IMG/VR virus record: IMGVR_UViG_3300031746_002179
Coordinates: 1-22,839 of that record
Direction: 5' to 3' (one strand)
Length of the DNA: 22,839 bases
Source of the DNA: a virus
The translations under genes were made by a program, and so were the position numbers. Below the pieces are notes generated by a model that was not told the origin of the DNA, searched no databases, and was given only the letters and a program-made list of their open reading frames with translations. Positions 7,700-16,539 of the stretch are shown one piece after another. Numbering within the stretch: the first letter of the stretch is position 1; each line of letters opens with the position of its first letter.

Positions 7700-9024
7700 G
7701 TTAATTGCACCTTTTTAACGCTGCCACTAGAATTATATACTAAATAAATTTTATTGTCATCATCTGTGTCTTTCCATAAAACCAATTCATTTGAGGCAGG
7801 AGTAGGTTCGGCTGCCTGTGAAATTATATTTGGTATAAAAACAGCATTATACGTCAATAAATTTATATCTCCTTTTAAAAGAGTAGAAGCGGCATCTAGT
7901 GTAATATTTCTATCAATAGCCCCACAACAGTTTATCCCCCGTGGATTAATTGTTAATGAACCACTATTATCTATTGTGAAACTTGCATAACAATCCGCAT
8001 CATAAGATAATCTGAATTGTTCTGTAGTGCCATATACTTCCAACCATGCACTTGCAGCAGTTGTACTTTTGAAAAGAGATAAACCAACAGAAGAAAGATG
8101 AAAAATTGTAGTGCTATAAATATTCATTTCAAAATTCGCAGTTGCCGCGTGATGATTGAAAAATAACGCGCCCTGTTGATTTGATGCGGGACAGCCAAAA
8201 AGAATTCCACCTATAGCTGAATCCGGCGTTAATATTGATAAATAAGCATGATTACTATTTTCTAATGCTAAAATCGTATTAGATAAAGCGGAAACCGTAC
8301 CTGCGCCGTCTAAATGAAGATGAAATAAACAATCAGGGTTACTTATTCCTAATGCTATTTTCCCATCACCTTTCATAACAAAATCAGTAGACCCTCCAAT
8401 ATTACCTGTACCCATGTGAAAACGCAGACTATCATCTGTCGCATCTACGCCAATTCCACACACAACTAAAGGAGAATTTCCTGTTTTAAATTGTATTTGA
8501 GGATCATAAGTAGCGTCAAAGGCGGCAGTAATAGTAAGAACAGGATTTGCGTCTGTATCTTTTAATTCAAGAAGCGATACTGGAGTAAGAGTTCCTACGC
8601 CTATTCGATAATCACTTATTAACGATAAATTTGTTCTTAACGCTTTAGTAAAAATAAAACTGGTTTCACTATAATCCCACCATAATTTAGGCCAATTGAC
8701 GCGAGTGCCTTCGTCATTATCTACTAATAACAAATCTACATCAGAAGTTATAGGAGAAAGGCTAGAATGACGAAAGAAAATACCGTCTTCACCTATAGCG
8801 TGCATAGGGTTTAAATCATTATCTAGAGTAAGAAAAAAATGTCGGCTTACAGAAGGATTTGGTGCGCCATCATTATAATTATTATCATAATAACCATAAA
8901 TTCCCGTGTCATCTATCCCGCCTCTTCCATCAGAAGCATAAAATCTTTTTCTTTGAAACGCAGTGGCCTCGCATTGTACTAATGTTCCTTCATAAGCCTG
9001 AATATCTCTATATTCCTTTGCCAT
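7696..9024 (-). CDS. Tail fibre-like protein (442 aa)
   Basis: The gene follows the tape measure gene by one base and has a good AGGAGAAACT site. After a folded N-terminal part (about 1-130, possibly the tail-attachment domain) come fibre-type repeats: RIGVGTLTPVSLLELKDTD (about 140-158) and KIALGISNPDCLFHLHLDG (about 222-240). These match the 'IGIGT..P...L' modules of phage and bacterial adhesins. The end has an EPTPASNELVLWKDTDDDNK segment and a YNSSGSVKKVQL tail, common at fibre C-termini. No transmembrane segment, signal peptide or enzymatic motif is seen. The next gene overlaps its stop in GTGA. It is probably a second fibre or side-spike component, or a connector for the larger fibre downstream. 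Confidence 0.8.
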   Translation of the reverse strand: MAKEYRDIQAYEGTLVQCEATAFQRKRFYASDGRGGIDDTGIYGYYDNNYNDGAPNPSVSRHFFLTLDNDLNPMHAIGEDGIFFRHSSLSPITSDVDLLLVDNDEGTRVNWPKLWWDYSETSFIFTKALRTNLSLISDYRIGVGTLTPVSLLELKDTDANPVLTITAAFDATYDPQIQFKTGNSPLVVCGIGVDATDDSLRFHMGTGNIGGSTDFVMKGDGKIALGISNPDCLFHLHLDGAGTVSALSNTILALENSNHAYLSILTPDSAIGGILFGCPASNQQGALFFNHHAATANFEMNIYSTTIFHLSSVGLSLFKSTTAASAWLEVYGTTEQFRLSYDADCYASFTIDNSGSLTINPRGINCCGAIDRNITLDAASTLLKGDINLLTYNAVFIPNIISQAAEPTPASNELVLWKDTDDDNKIYLVYNSSGSVKKVQLT

Positions 9025-9025
9025 A

Positions 9026-12000
9026 CTAGTTTCTCCTAAAATTTATAGATTGATTATTTATATCATTTTGTATTTTAGTCTTTATAAAATTATTATAAAA
9101 TTCTGAAACTTCGGCTTCGCTTTCACCACTGATTAAATTAACACCGCTAAAATTTGTATTTACATTAACTAATATACTGCTACCACCGCTTACATTGCCC
9201 CCACTGGCGTATCCCATAGAACCACCCTGTTTATCTGCGTTTATTTGCTCTAGGCGACTCCTTAAACGGTTAGAAACAGGAGGATATACGATATATTCAC
9301 CAGAAGTTAAGGCCACAGGTAATCTATTCGATGTTTGAGCACTGCCAGAAGCTGTCATGCGTTGTAATTCTGCCAAATGTCTTGTTGTAGCCTCTCTATT
9401 AATCACAAAAGAATTTCTAGGTAAAGAGGTATGAATATCATCAATGCCTCCATTACCACCACTAATTACACCTCCTGTAGCTCTTCTAATATATCCTCCT
9501 TGATTTAAAGCCAATCCAGCAGGCCCTATAATAGCCGATGCCGCCGCTTTCATTAAGGCTTCACCAGCTATAGATAAAATCCCCGTTGTTAAATCAGCCC
9601 ACCGCTGTTTTTCTTTATCATCCATATCTTTGAATAATTCAGCCAATGCCTTATTACGAGCGTCTAAAGCGTCTTGTAACGCCTGATCTCTTTCCTGCGT
9701 TATTTGGCCTATTTCACCGGCATAACGTATATTTTCTCTGCCCATTTCAATTGTTCGTTGTTGTTCTATATCGGCCACGGCAAGACGTTGTTTATCTTGA
9801 TAAAATGAATCCGTAACATTTCTTAATTGTTGCATTCTTTGTATACTTGAATTTTCAATCTCACTCCTTGACATACCTAAAGTATTTTCAAGATCATTTA
9901 ATGACTTTATCTGTTCTTCTAATTGAGCCAATTTAACCTGTCGGGCCTCAATAGACCCTATTTGAGCACTTGCCATGCCTTGGTCTATTTGCTGTATTAA
10001 AGCCGCACGTTCTTGTTCACTATTTAACCCTTTATTTCTTAATTGTTCTTCAAGGGCAGCTAATTCCATTAATTTATTTACACGTTCATTATATATTTCA
10101 CTTTCTTTTTCTCTACGCATATCATCGAATCTTACTCTAATCTCTTCCATTTTTTCCAAATGGTCTTGTTCGGCTTTACTCATCTTATCTCTAAACTCTT
10201 TTTCTATCTTTGCCACTTCCTCATTATATTTATCATAAATTTCTCTCATTTTTTTATCTTGTTCTGATTCGATACCAAATAAACTATTGACCCAATTCTG
10301 TAATTTTTCTTTTGCCATTGTTTTAACTAAATCAGTTACTTGATCTGCAACGTCTTTAATGGCATCAACAGCAATAGTAGAGGCATCTTCAAAAGCAATC
10401 ATATCAGCTATTGCATCTTTAAATTGTAAATGAAATTTTTCACCAAAAGTGCCATGAGCCATAATTTCTTTTTTATCAATTTGTTCTTGAATTGCCCTAT
10501 TTAATTCTTCTGCTTCATCGGTAGTTAAATGTAAATTTTTTCTATAATCAGAATTTGGGTCTTCTAAATCATGTTGTTTTTTTCTTAGTTCTATTAATTT
10601 TAGCTCTATCTCTAATGGTTTTTTCCGTATAGCCGCCGCTTGTTCACCAAAACCAACATCAGCCATATCTAATGCGTTAATTTGTTCTTGCAAAATTGTT
10701 TTTTCTTTTAATTGTTCTAATTCATCTTTATTTAATTTTTCTGTTATACTCTTATACTTTATTATATTTATTTGTTGAATTGATAATTTTAGATAAGCCG
10801 GTGATAATTTATTAGTAGAAGCTAATTCTTCTGCGTTTAAATCAAGGGCTTCATTTAAAGTAGTTATTCTCTCTTCATAAGCTTTATTTATATTATAAAC
10901 ATTTATATATTCATCAGAATGTGTTAATTTCATCTGTCTTTGTATTTGTTCATCAGAAATAGTAACTAAATCATTATTAATATCTTGGATCATTTGCATT
11001 TGTTCTGTTTCTTTATTTAATAAATCTGATCTTAATTTCTGTATAGGAGTTCTTAATTTTTCCACCGAAGCCATATCTTCTAATAATGCTTTACCTTTCT
11101 CTGATTTATCTAATTCTTTTTGTTGAATATCTCCATATTCAATAGCTTCTTTTCCTCTAACCCCTATAATACTATTATATTTTCGAACAATGTCGGCTTC
11201 TTTTGCTTTAATTTTTACACTACTTTCAGCAATTGAAATCTGTTGTTGTAAAACTTTCTTCTCGTCTATAAGCATTTTATATTTTGTGGCTTTTTGTGCA
11301 TACTCAGTATGAAGTTTTATATATCTTTCTTCACCAACCATATATTTATCAAGAAGGTCTTGTTGCCCCTGCATTTCATGTGTTATTTGTTGTCTAACTA
11401 ATTGTTCAAGAACTATTTCTTTTCTCGCTTTTTCTTGTTTTAATTTAGCTAATTCCGTATCTACTACTATTATACTCATTTCATCTTTAATTTTTTCTAA
11501 AGCATCTCTGCTTTTATCTAATTTTTTAAATAATTCATCCATCGCTTTTACTTGTAAAGTAATAATATTTTCACCTGCTACCGTTCCTTTACCTTCTTTA
11601 GTGGCTCTTTGAGCATTTTTCAATTCTTCATTCAATCTTTTTTGAGCGTCAATAGTATTAGTATTTATAATCTCATAATCTTCTGCTAATTGATTAATTT
11701 CTTTTCGTTTTGTAATTAATTCATCAACAGATTTTACCCCTCCTTGTTTCCATTCTTTAAACCTTTCTATTATATCTACTGTTTGTTTTTCTACTATACC
11801 ACCAAAATTTAATAAAAACTGATAATCAGTTCTAACAGGATCAATAGCCGTATTAAGCATTGATGTTTGCATTTTTGACAAATTAATAATATCATTAATT
11901 AAAAGTTTAATATTATACCCGCCTTTTTCTCGTATCATAACATCAGAAGCAAGACCTACTTTTTTTAATTCTTCTATAAGTGCTTTTAAATTTTTCTCTC

Positions 12001-14380
12001 CTTCCGGCGTATAAAACTTATTAAAATCATCTTTTCCATGTCTTGTTGCTATAAGTTCTAGTTGTTTTTGTATATCAGAAAGATTTCCTCCTACTGCTGC
12101 GTTTATTTCGCTAGTTGTACTTTCAAGATAATTTTTATATTCTTCCATATTCTTTTCTAATTCAGGGGTCGAACCTAATCCTTTAAATAAGTTATCCAAA
12201 GGATTAGGAACTTTATCTATATACGCTGACATTAATGTATGTGTCGCATCTATTATACTTTCTAAAGATGGCGCAATTTCTTTAATATTTTGTTCAATTT
12301 TAGATATAGAAGGAAATTCTATTTTTATAGCATAGGCTTCAGGTATAGTTCCCATTAATATCTTACCTTGTTCTAATAAATCATTTAACTCTTTTAAATT
12401 ATCTATTTGATAACCTGTTTGTTCTGTTACTTTTTTTAATTGTTCTGAAGTAAAACCCGCTTGTTCTCCTAATTGACCCAAAGAATCGGAATTATCATCT
12501 ATAATTTCTTTAGATTTCATAAATAAATCAGAAATTTTACCAATAACATATTGTAAAGCAACCAATCCTACAGTAACGACAATTAAACCAGTAGCGACTT
12601 GGAATGCTCTTGCTGCTAAAGTAGCGATTTGAAAAGACCTGCCCATAAAAGTAACACTTGCTGTAGTTATTTTAGATGTAACCGCAAGGATTTTTAAATT
12701 AAGATTCGTAGATAATATAGAACGACCAAAATTTCCAAATAAATTAATTGTTGTCGAAACCACATTATTAAAAAGAAACATTTTTGCCACAAAATATACG
12801 CCCATTAATTCAACTATTGTTTTTATAATAGGAGATAAAATACCTAGACTTTGCGCAAAACTTACAATTTGTATAATCGTACCACCTATTACGCTGGCGG
12901 TTTTAAGAATTATCGTAGATACATCAAAAAATAATGGCACTAATTCTTTTATTGTTTGTCCGAAATCTTTTCCCGTGCTCTTTTTAAGTTCTTCGTTGAA
13001 ACTTTTAACACCGTCTCTAATTCTTGTAAACCCTTCGGACATCGCGGGTTTTAACATTTCAAATAAAGTCATGCCAAAATCATTTAATTCAGCTCTCGTA
13101 AGCATAGATTCAGATTTCATACTTCTAAACATTTTAGTATAAATTTGGTCTATTATATTTACATCTTTCGCATCTGCTAATTTTTTAGCAAAATCACCTA
13201 CGGTTTCACCACCGTCTCTAATTCTTTGAATCAACACATACATAGCTGCGCCAGCGCGATCACCAAATAATTCAATGGCATCTGCGCTTGTTAAAGCGGT
13301 TTTAGCCATGACTCTGACAATTTGATCGAAACTATTAAATGCAGGATTCACTTCTTCATATCGCACATTTAATTTTTGCAACACTTTTTCTTGTTTTGCT
13401 CCGGCATTGGCTAATTCATATAAAGCCCGCCTGAACGTAGTTCCTGCTGTCGAAGCCTGTAATCCCATATCAATAAATTTAGATACTGCGGCAACTGTCA
13501 TTTCTAGAGTCTGATTAAAAGCCGCTCCTGCGGGACCTGCATAGTTAAATGCAATACCTAATTTTTGTATATCTGCTTTGCTTTCAATAGTGGCCGCGCT
13601 TAAAATATTCGCCACATCTGCTGTTTTTTCAAAACCCAAATTAAATGTTATTAACGCCGAAGTTACTAATTGCGTAACTTCTTGTAAATTACCCATTGTA
13701 GATGCCGTTAATTTTAATATAGGCTCTGTGGCAATTAATATATCTTTTACGCTTAAACCCATCTGCGCCAATGTTTCTGCAACACCTGCGACTTCCGTAG
13801 AGCTAAATATAGTTTCTCTTGCTATTCTACGCATTCCCGAAACCAAAGCCGTAAATTCGGTTCCACTTGCTTTAGCTATGGCTCCTACATGAATCATTGT
13901 ATTTTCAAATTCCATGCTCTGTTGAATTAAATTTTTAAAATAAAACAGTCCCCCTAATGTAATCATCGTTGTCATAATTCTACGCATTGTAAAAAAAGTG
14001 GATTGAAAAGCACCACTAGATGTATCGGCAAATAATTTCATAGATTGTCGTGCCGCTACAGTCGTAGAAGTTATTTTATTAAAACCCATTTCTATCTGCG
14101 CCATTTTATTTTTTAACATATTTATTTGAGTAGCGGATTTATTTATAGTGGTATTTAATCTTTCCATTGCATTAATTTCTGCTTGAGTTTGTTTTGTCAA
14201 TGTTATTTCATTATTAATTAATTTTGTATTTTTTACTTGTAATAATGTTTTAGCGTTTTCTAATCCAGTTATCGTCTTTTTTAGTTGCATTGCCATTTTA
14301 TCATATTGCCCCCATACTTTTGCCGTGCCTCTATCTATAATGCCTAACTCAACGTATAATTTCAGTATATTTTTATCCAT
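9026..14380 (-). CDS. Tail tape measure protein (TP901-type, 1784 aa)
   Basis: This is the longest gene in the window, as expected for the protein that sets tail length and helps DNA entry. After an N-terminal coiled coil, residues of roughly 150-420 match the TP901/PhageMin_Tail core: SMEFENTMIHVGAIAKASGTE, TEVAGVAETLAQMG, AGPAGAAFNQTLEMTVAAVS and STAGTTFRRALYELANAG. Hydrophobic segments at about 490-620 (for example VATGLIVVTVGLVALQYVIG) may enter the host membrane. Two long Glu/Lys/Gln-rich coiled-coil regions follow, to about residue 1600. Near the end are two Gly-rich motifs, GGVISGGNGGIDDI...FVINREA and RLPVALTSGEYIV. At the usual 0.15 nm per residue, the tail would be about 270 nm. The start has a weak GAGAT site. 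No sheath gene is present, which favours a siphovirus-type tail. Confidence 0.95.
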   Translation of the reverse strand: MDKNILKLYVELGIIDRGTAKVWGQYDKMAMQLKKTITGLENAKTLLQVKNTKLINNEITLTKQTQAEINAMERLNTTINKSATQINMLKNKMAQIEMGFNKITSTTVAARQSMKLFADTSSGAFQSTFFTMRRIMTTMITLGGLFYFKNLIQQSMEFENTMIHVGAIAKASGTEFTALVSGMRRIARETIFSSTEVAGVAETLAQMGLSVKDILIATEPILKLTASTMGNLQEVTQLVTSALITFNLGFEKTADVANILSAATIESKADIQKLGIAFNYAGPAGAAFNQTLEMTVAAVSKFIDMGLQASTAGTTFRRALYELANAGAKQEKVLQKLNVRYEEVNPAFNSFDQIVRVMAKTALTSADAIELFGDRAGAAMYVLIQRIRDGGETVGDFAKKLADAKDVNIIDQIYTKMFRSMKSESMLTRAELNDFGMTLFEMLKPAMSEGFTRIRDGVKSFNEELKKSTGKDFGQTIKELVPLFFDVSTIILKTASVIGGTIIQIVSFAQSLGILSPIIKTIVELMGVYFVAKMFLFNNVVSTTINLFGNFGRSILSTNLNLKILAVTSKITTASVTFMGRSFQIATLAARAFQVATGLIVVTVGLVALQYVIGKISDLFMKSKEIIDDNSDSLGQLGEQAGFTSEQLKKVTEQTGYQIDNLKELNDLLEQGKILMGTIPEAYAIKIEFPSISKIEQNIKEIAPSLESIIDATHTLMSAYIDKVPNPLDNLFKGLGSTPELEKNMEEYKNYLESTTSEINAAVGGNLSDIQKQLELIATRHGKDDFNKFYTPEGEKNLKALIEELKKVGLASDVMIREKGGYNIKLLINDIINLSKMQTSMLNTAIDPVRTDYQFLLNFGGIVEKQTVDIIERFKEWKQGGVKSVDELITKRKEINQLAEDYEIINTNTIDAQKRLNEELKNAQRATKEGKGTVAGENIITLQVKAMDELFKKLDKSRDALEKIKDEMSIIVVDTELAKLKQEKARKEIVLEQLVRQQITHEMQGQQDLLDKYMVGEERYIKLHTEYAQKATKYKMLIDEKKVLQQQISIAESSVKIKAKEADIVRKYNSIIGVRGKEAIEYGDIQQKELDKSEKGKALLEDMASVEKLRTPIQKLRSDLLNKETEQMQMIQDINNDLVTISDEQIQRQMKLTHSDEYINVYNINKAYEERITTLNEALDLNAEELASTNKLSPAYLKLSIQQINIIKYKSITEKLNKDELEQLKEKTILQEQINALDMADVGFGEQAAAIRKKPLEIELKLIELRKKQHDLEDPNSDYRKNLHLTTDEAEELNRAIQEQIDKKEIMAHGTFGEKFHLQFKDAIADMIAFEDASTIAVDAIKDVADQVTDLVKTMAKEKLQNWVNSLFGIESEQDKKMREIYDKYNEEVAKIEKEFRDKMSKAEQDHLEKMEEIRVRFDDMRREKESEIYNERVNKLMELAALEEQLRNKGLNSEQERAALIQQIDQGMASAQIGSIEARQVKLAQLEEQIKSLNDLENTLGMSRSEIENSSIQRMQQLRNVTDSFYQDKQRLAVADIEQQRTIEMGRENIRYAGEIGQITQERDQALQDALDARNKALAELFKDMDDKEKQRWADLTTGILSIAGEALMKAAASAIIGPAGLALNQGGYIRRATGGVISGGNGGIDDIHTSLPRNSFVINREATTRHLAELQRMTASGSAQTSNRLPVALTSGEYIVYPPVSNRLRSRLEQINADKQGGSMGYASGGNVSGGSSILVNVNTNFSGVNLISGESEAEVSEFYNNFIKTKIQNDINNQSINFRRN

Positions 14381-14385
14381 AATAT

Positions 14386-14820
14386 TTATCTCAGTTTTCT
14401 ATTACTACGCCCTCTTGATTGCCCTTGTGTCTTTGTTTTCGATCTATTTTCTACTTCTATCATCTGTTGTATTTCCTTCCTACAATCATTACGTTCTGAA
14501 TTAATTATACGCCTAAATACAAAAGTTTGTGGAGATTGTTCTAACAAACAATGCCCCACAATAGGGGTACCTGTATCCTCCCATGTTGCTATTAATTCTA
14601 TAACGTCCCATGCTTCTTTCTTTGGCACTGATAAAGGGCATTGGTCATATTCCATCGCTCCTATGCGGACATGGAATTTAGGATTCGTTTTTTCACCACT
14701 GCAATTAAAATTATCTTGTTTATCTGCTTCTATACATTCGGTGCAGTTCACAGGAATAGTTTTAGGCAAGCGGTCAGCACTTTTATATTCTGAATATCTG
14801 ACCGCCGCCCTTAACTGCAT
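14386..14820 (-). CDS. Tail assembly chaperone, T-like part (likely made by -1 frameshift)
   Basis: This frame precedes the tape measure gene, where lambda-like phages encode the T part of gpGT. It lies in the -1 frame relative to the upstream gene and is open from 14856, so it overlaps that gene's last codons. From ATG 14820 it would give 144 residues. The bases before that ATG have no clear Shine-Dalgarno site, unlike most genes here, which argues for expression as a fusion. A slip at the G run at 14846-14850 would give a protein of about 285 residues. The sequence has a C-x2-C-x10-C-x20-C pattern (26, 29, 40, 61), with FHVRIGAMEYDQCPLS and LLEQSPQTFVFRRI. The cysteines could bind a metal, though this is not typical of known T domains. 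The C-terminus is basic (SRGRSNRKLR). Independent translation remains possible. Confidence 0.75.
   Translation of the reverse strand: MQLRAAVRYSEYKSADRLPKTIPVNCTECIEADKQDNFNCSGEKTNPKFHVRIGAMEYDQCPLSVPKKEAWDVIELIATWEDTGTPIVGHCLLEQSPQTFVFRRIINSERNDCRKEIQQMIEVENRSKTKTQGQSRGRSNRKLR
14770..14805 (-). other. Inverted repeat (8-bp stem) inside the T-like frame
   Basis: GCGGTCAG (coding strand, 14805-14798) pairs perfectly with CTGACCGC (14777-14770) around a 20-base loop that itself contains the near-palindrome ATATTCAGAATAT. It lies about 40 bases downstream of the G run, farther than the usual 5-9 base spacer of stimulatory structures. It could act as a frameshift or translation control element, or be chance within coding sequence. 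Confidence 0.35.
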
Positions 14821-14828
14821 TTCAAAAC

Positions 14829-15242
14829 TTACACCGTTTGTGCTTCCCCCAAGTCTTCACCTTCTTCCGCATCACGATCCCTACCTGTAATAAAATTAAC
14901 GTACTCTCTACGAATCTCTGGCGGAAGTAAAGTGATATTTTCAAGACTAAAAGGAACGTCCTTACCACTCAATTCAGGATGTTCAATAGGATATTTAAAA
15001 TTCTTCCAATCCTTAATCGTAGCTTCTATTCTCTTAATATCCATTTGAGAAATCAAATATTTATATTCTGTTGTCTTTTTTTTCTGAATATTTTTTATTT
15101 GGTCATCATCAAATAAAGCACTTTCTTTCATATCTAATTGCTTATACATGATGGTAAGTTGTTGATTTTTTGGCAATTTATTATCAACTTTAGGAACCCA
15201 AGGCATGATAACTGTAGGGTCCATCGCAAGAACATTAGACAT
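14829..15242 (-). CDS. Tail assembly chaperone, G-like (137 aa)
   Basis: The 137-residue acidic/charged protein sits between the tail tube and tape measure genes, the standard place of the G-type chaperone that keeps the tape measure soluble and recruits tube subunits. It starts MSNVLAMDPTVIMPWVPKVD with a strong AGGAGGTTCT site just after the tube-gene terminator. Much of it is predicted helical (QQLTIMYKQLDMKESALFDD, about 27-46; KRIEATIKDWKNFK). The C-terminus, EEGEDLGEAQTV, is read from the region holding the G5 run. No sequence family is recognised, so the call rests on position, size (lambda gpG is 140 residues) and the frame relation to the next gene. Both the zero-frame product and a fusion with the following frame are expected. 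Confidence 0.75.
   Translation of the reverse strand: MSNVLAMDPTVIMPWVPKVDNKLPKNQQLTIMYKQLDMKESALFDDDQIKNIQKKKTTEYKYLISQMDIKRIEATIKDWKNFKYPIEHPELSGKDVPFSLENITLLPPEIRREYVNFITGRDRDAEEGEDLGEAQTV
14844..14850 (-). promoter_or_regulatory. Candidate -1 ribosomal frameshift site
   Basis: On the coding strand the zero-frame codons are TTG GGG GAA GCA, giving G-GGG-GAA at this site. After a -1 slip the P-site GGG codon would again pair with GGG, but the A-site GAA would face GGA. It is therefore not a perfect X-XXY-YYZ heptamer. It is the only plausible slip site in the 28 bases where both frames are open (between TGA at 14857-14859 in the -1 frame and TAA at 14829-14831 in the zero frame). Candidate status rests on frame relation and genomic position. 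Confidence 0.5.
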
Positions 15243-15284
15243 AGAACCTCCTAAAAAAAAATTAAAATTACCCCAATATTTTAA

Positions 15285-15322
15285 AAGGGTGATGTTATTT
15301 TGGGGCCAATAACATCACCCTT
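15285..15322 (-). terminator. Intrinsic terminator after the tail tube gene
   Basis: There is a perfect 15-bp inverted repeat, 15285-15299 with 15308-15322, and an 8-base loop. On the transcribed strand the stem ends in CCCTT and is followed by TTAAAATATT, so the U tract is short but present. It starts 10 bases past the tube gene stop and ends about 40 bases before the G-like gene. It probably lowers read-through so that tube protein is made in excess over chaperone and tape measure. Confidence 0.8.
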
Positions 15323-15332
15323 ATAATTTCAA

Positions 15333-16538
15333 TTAAACCAATGCGCCAGTAGTTACAATTTCAATAGCTATATCAAAACCATTAGGCGTAACAGTACTAG
15401 CTCCTTTAACTAATAAACTATCCGCAGGGCTTTCTTCCCACATACCTACATACGGAAGAGGTTGTGTAAGAGCTTCGTTTCCACCGGCAGTAGGAGTTGT
15501 TCCATTAAACTCAATTCTAGGTAATATAATTTTCATGGTTTCAGTACCATCTCCAAGAAGATCAAATTCAATGGTAAAAATAGCCGATGTACCATGCAAA
15601 AATTTATTATAAAAAATTAAGTCCGTTAATTCCATAGAGATATTTCCAGTAATTTCTCTACGGCCCTCTGGTAAACTATTACGGTATCTATCACCCATAC
15701 AAAATTTATCACCATTTAAGTTATTTGTAAGAGACATATCGAAATTAAGAATACATTGGGTTTCACCGTCAATTGTAACTCCCCCATTAAAACCACTAAA
15801 AGGATCGTTTACTTCAGGGCGTTCAGCATATTGAGGAACGGCCATATCCACAATTTCTTCTTCTCTACCCATAATCGCAAATGTGCTCGTGATAATCCCC
15901 GTAGGCGTAGCAGCAATAGACCATGTATTTACACGGCAACCAGTATAACGAAACCATCCATGATTCACAAAATCATTTCCATTAATATCTTTAATCGTTC
16001 CACCATCACGGCTTATAAGAGACGTAAAGCCTGGTTCCATATTATAGCCATCGACCTCGTAATAACCAGTACGATAACCAGTGCAATCACTACATCCGTC
16101 ATCATAAATAACTTCATAGGGTTCATAATTAGCCGAATCTTGCTGATAACCGGCAGTTCCATCCCAATCAACACCATTCACATCAACAGGTAGAATAGTA
16201 TAAGGATCGGCAGTAATACCAGAACCTATTAATTTACCTATGGCCTGCACAATAAGCCATGCGTAACCATTATTCGTAAGTTCTACATTTACATCTCCGC
16301 CAATAGAACTTGCGCCTTGCATACGTCGTCTTAAAGCGCGTTCTGGGTTTAATGATTCCGAATTAAATGTGCCGATTTCATTCACAATAGATTCGGAATT
16401 CAATTCTATCCGTTTATACGTTCCTAATACAGTTCCTCCTGCATCTTCATTAACATTTCCAAAACACCGTTCTTCCATCCACAAAAACGTGGTTCTTGCA
16501 CCAGTGGCAAATGTTTTTTTACAACCTTCACAAGACAT
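15333..16538 (-). CDS. Major tail tube protein
   Basis: This 401-residue protein has the pattern of phage tail tube proteins: SESLNPERALRRRMQGASS (about 59-77), GDVNVELTNNGYAWLI, PGFTSLISRDGGTI, then FRYTGCRVNTWSIAATPTGI and TFAIMGREEE. It builds the stacked rings through which DNA passes. It is preceded by a strong GGAGG site inside the end of the lysine-rich small gene, and followed closely by a strong terminator, as expected for an abundant product. Unusual cysteines are present: CEGC at residues 3-6, C25, CSDC at 149-152, and C201. They could form disulfides or bind metal. No sheath protein accompanies it, so the tail is probably non-contractile. Confidence 0.88.
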   Translation of the reverse strand: MSCEGCKKTFATGARTTFLWMEERCFGNVNEDAGGTVLGTYKRIELNSESIVNEIGTFNSESLNPERALRRRMQGASSIGGDVNVELTNNGYAWLIVQAIGKLIGSGITADPYTILPVDVNGVDWDGTAGYQQDSANYEPYEVIYDDGCSDCTGYRTGYYEVDGYNMEPGFTSLISRDGGTIKDINGNDFVNHGWFRYTGCRVNTWSIAATPTGIITSTFAIMGREEEIVDMAVPQYAERPEVNDPFSGFNGGVTIDGETQCILNFDMSLTNNLNGDKFCMGDRYRNSLPEGRREITGNISMELTDLIFYNKFLHGTSAIFTIEFDLLGDGTETMKIILPRIEFNGTTPTAGGNEALTQPLPYVGMWEESPADSLLVKGASTVTPNGFDIAIEIVTTGALV

Positions 16539-16539
16539 C

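Noticed and set aside
4746-9024. Diversity-generating retroelement acting on the fibre genes
   Set aside because: No reverse transcriptase, accessory gene or template-variable repeat pair is seen in the window, and the fibre C-terminus does not show the C-type lectin pattern.
15285-15322. Phage attachment site or operator at the 15-bp inverted repeat
   Set aside because: The position after a stop codon, the stem-loop symmetry and the short T run fit an intrinsic terminator better; no integrase is present.
15756-16193. Plus-strand open frame of 145 codons opposite the tail tube gene
   Set aside because: Antisense of a well supported gene, with no ribosome binding site and an unnatural Ile/Thr/Arg-rich composition.
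9026-16538. Contractile tail
   Set aside because: Only one tube-type gene is seen and no sheath-sized protein lies between head completion and chaperone genes, so a Mu-like contractile tail is not supported despite the Mu-like protease.
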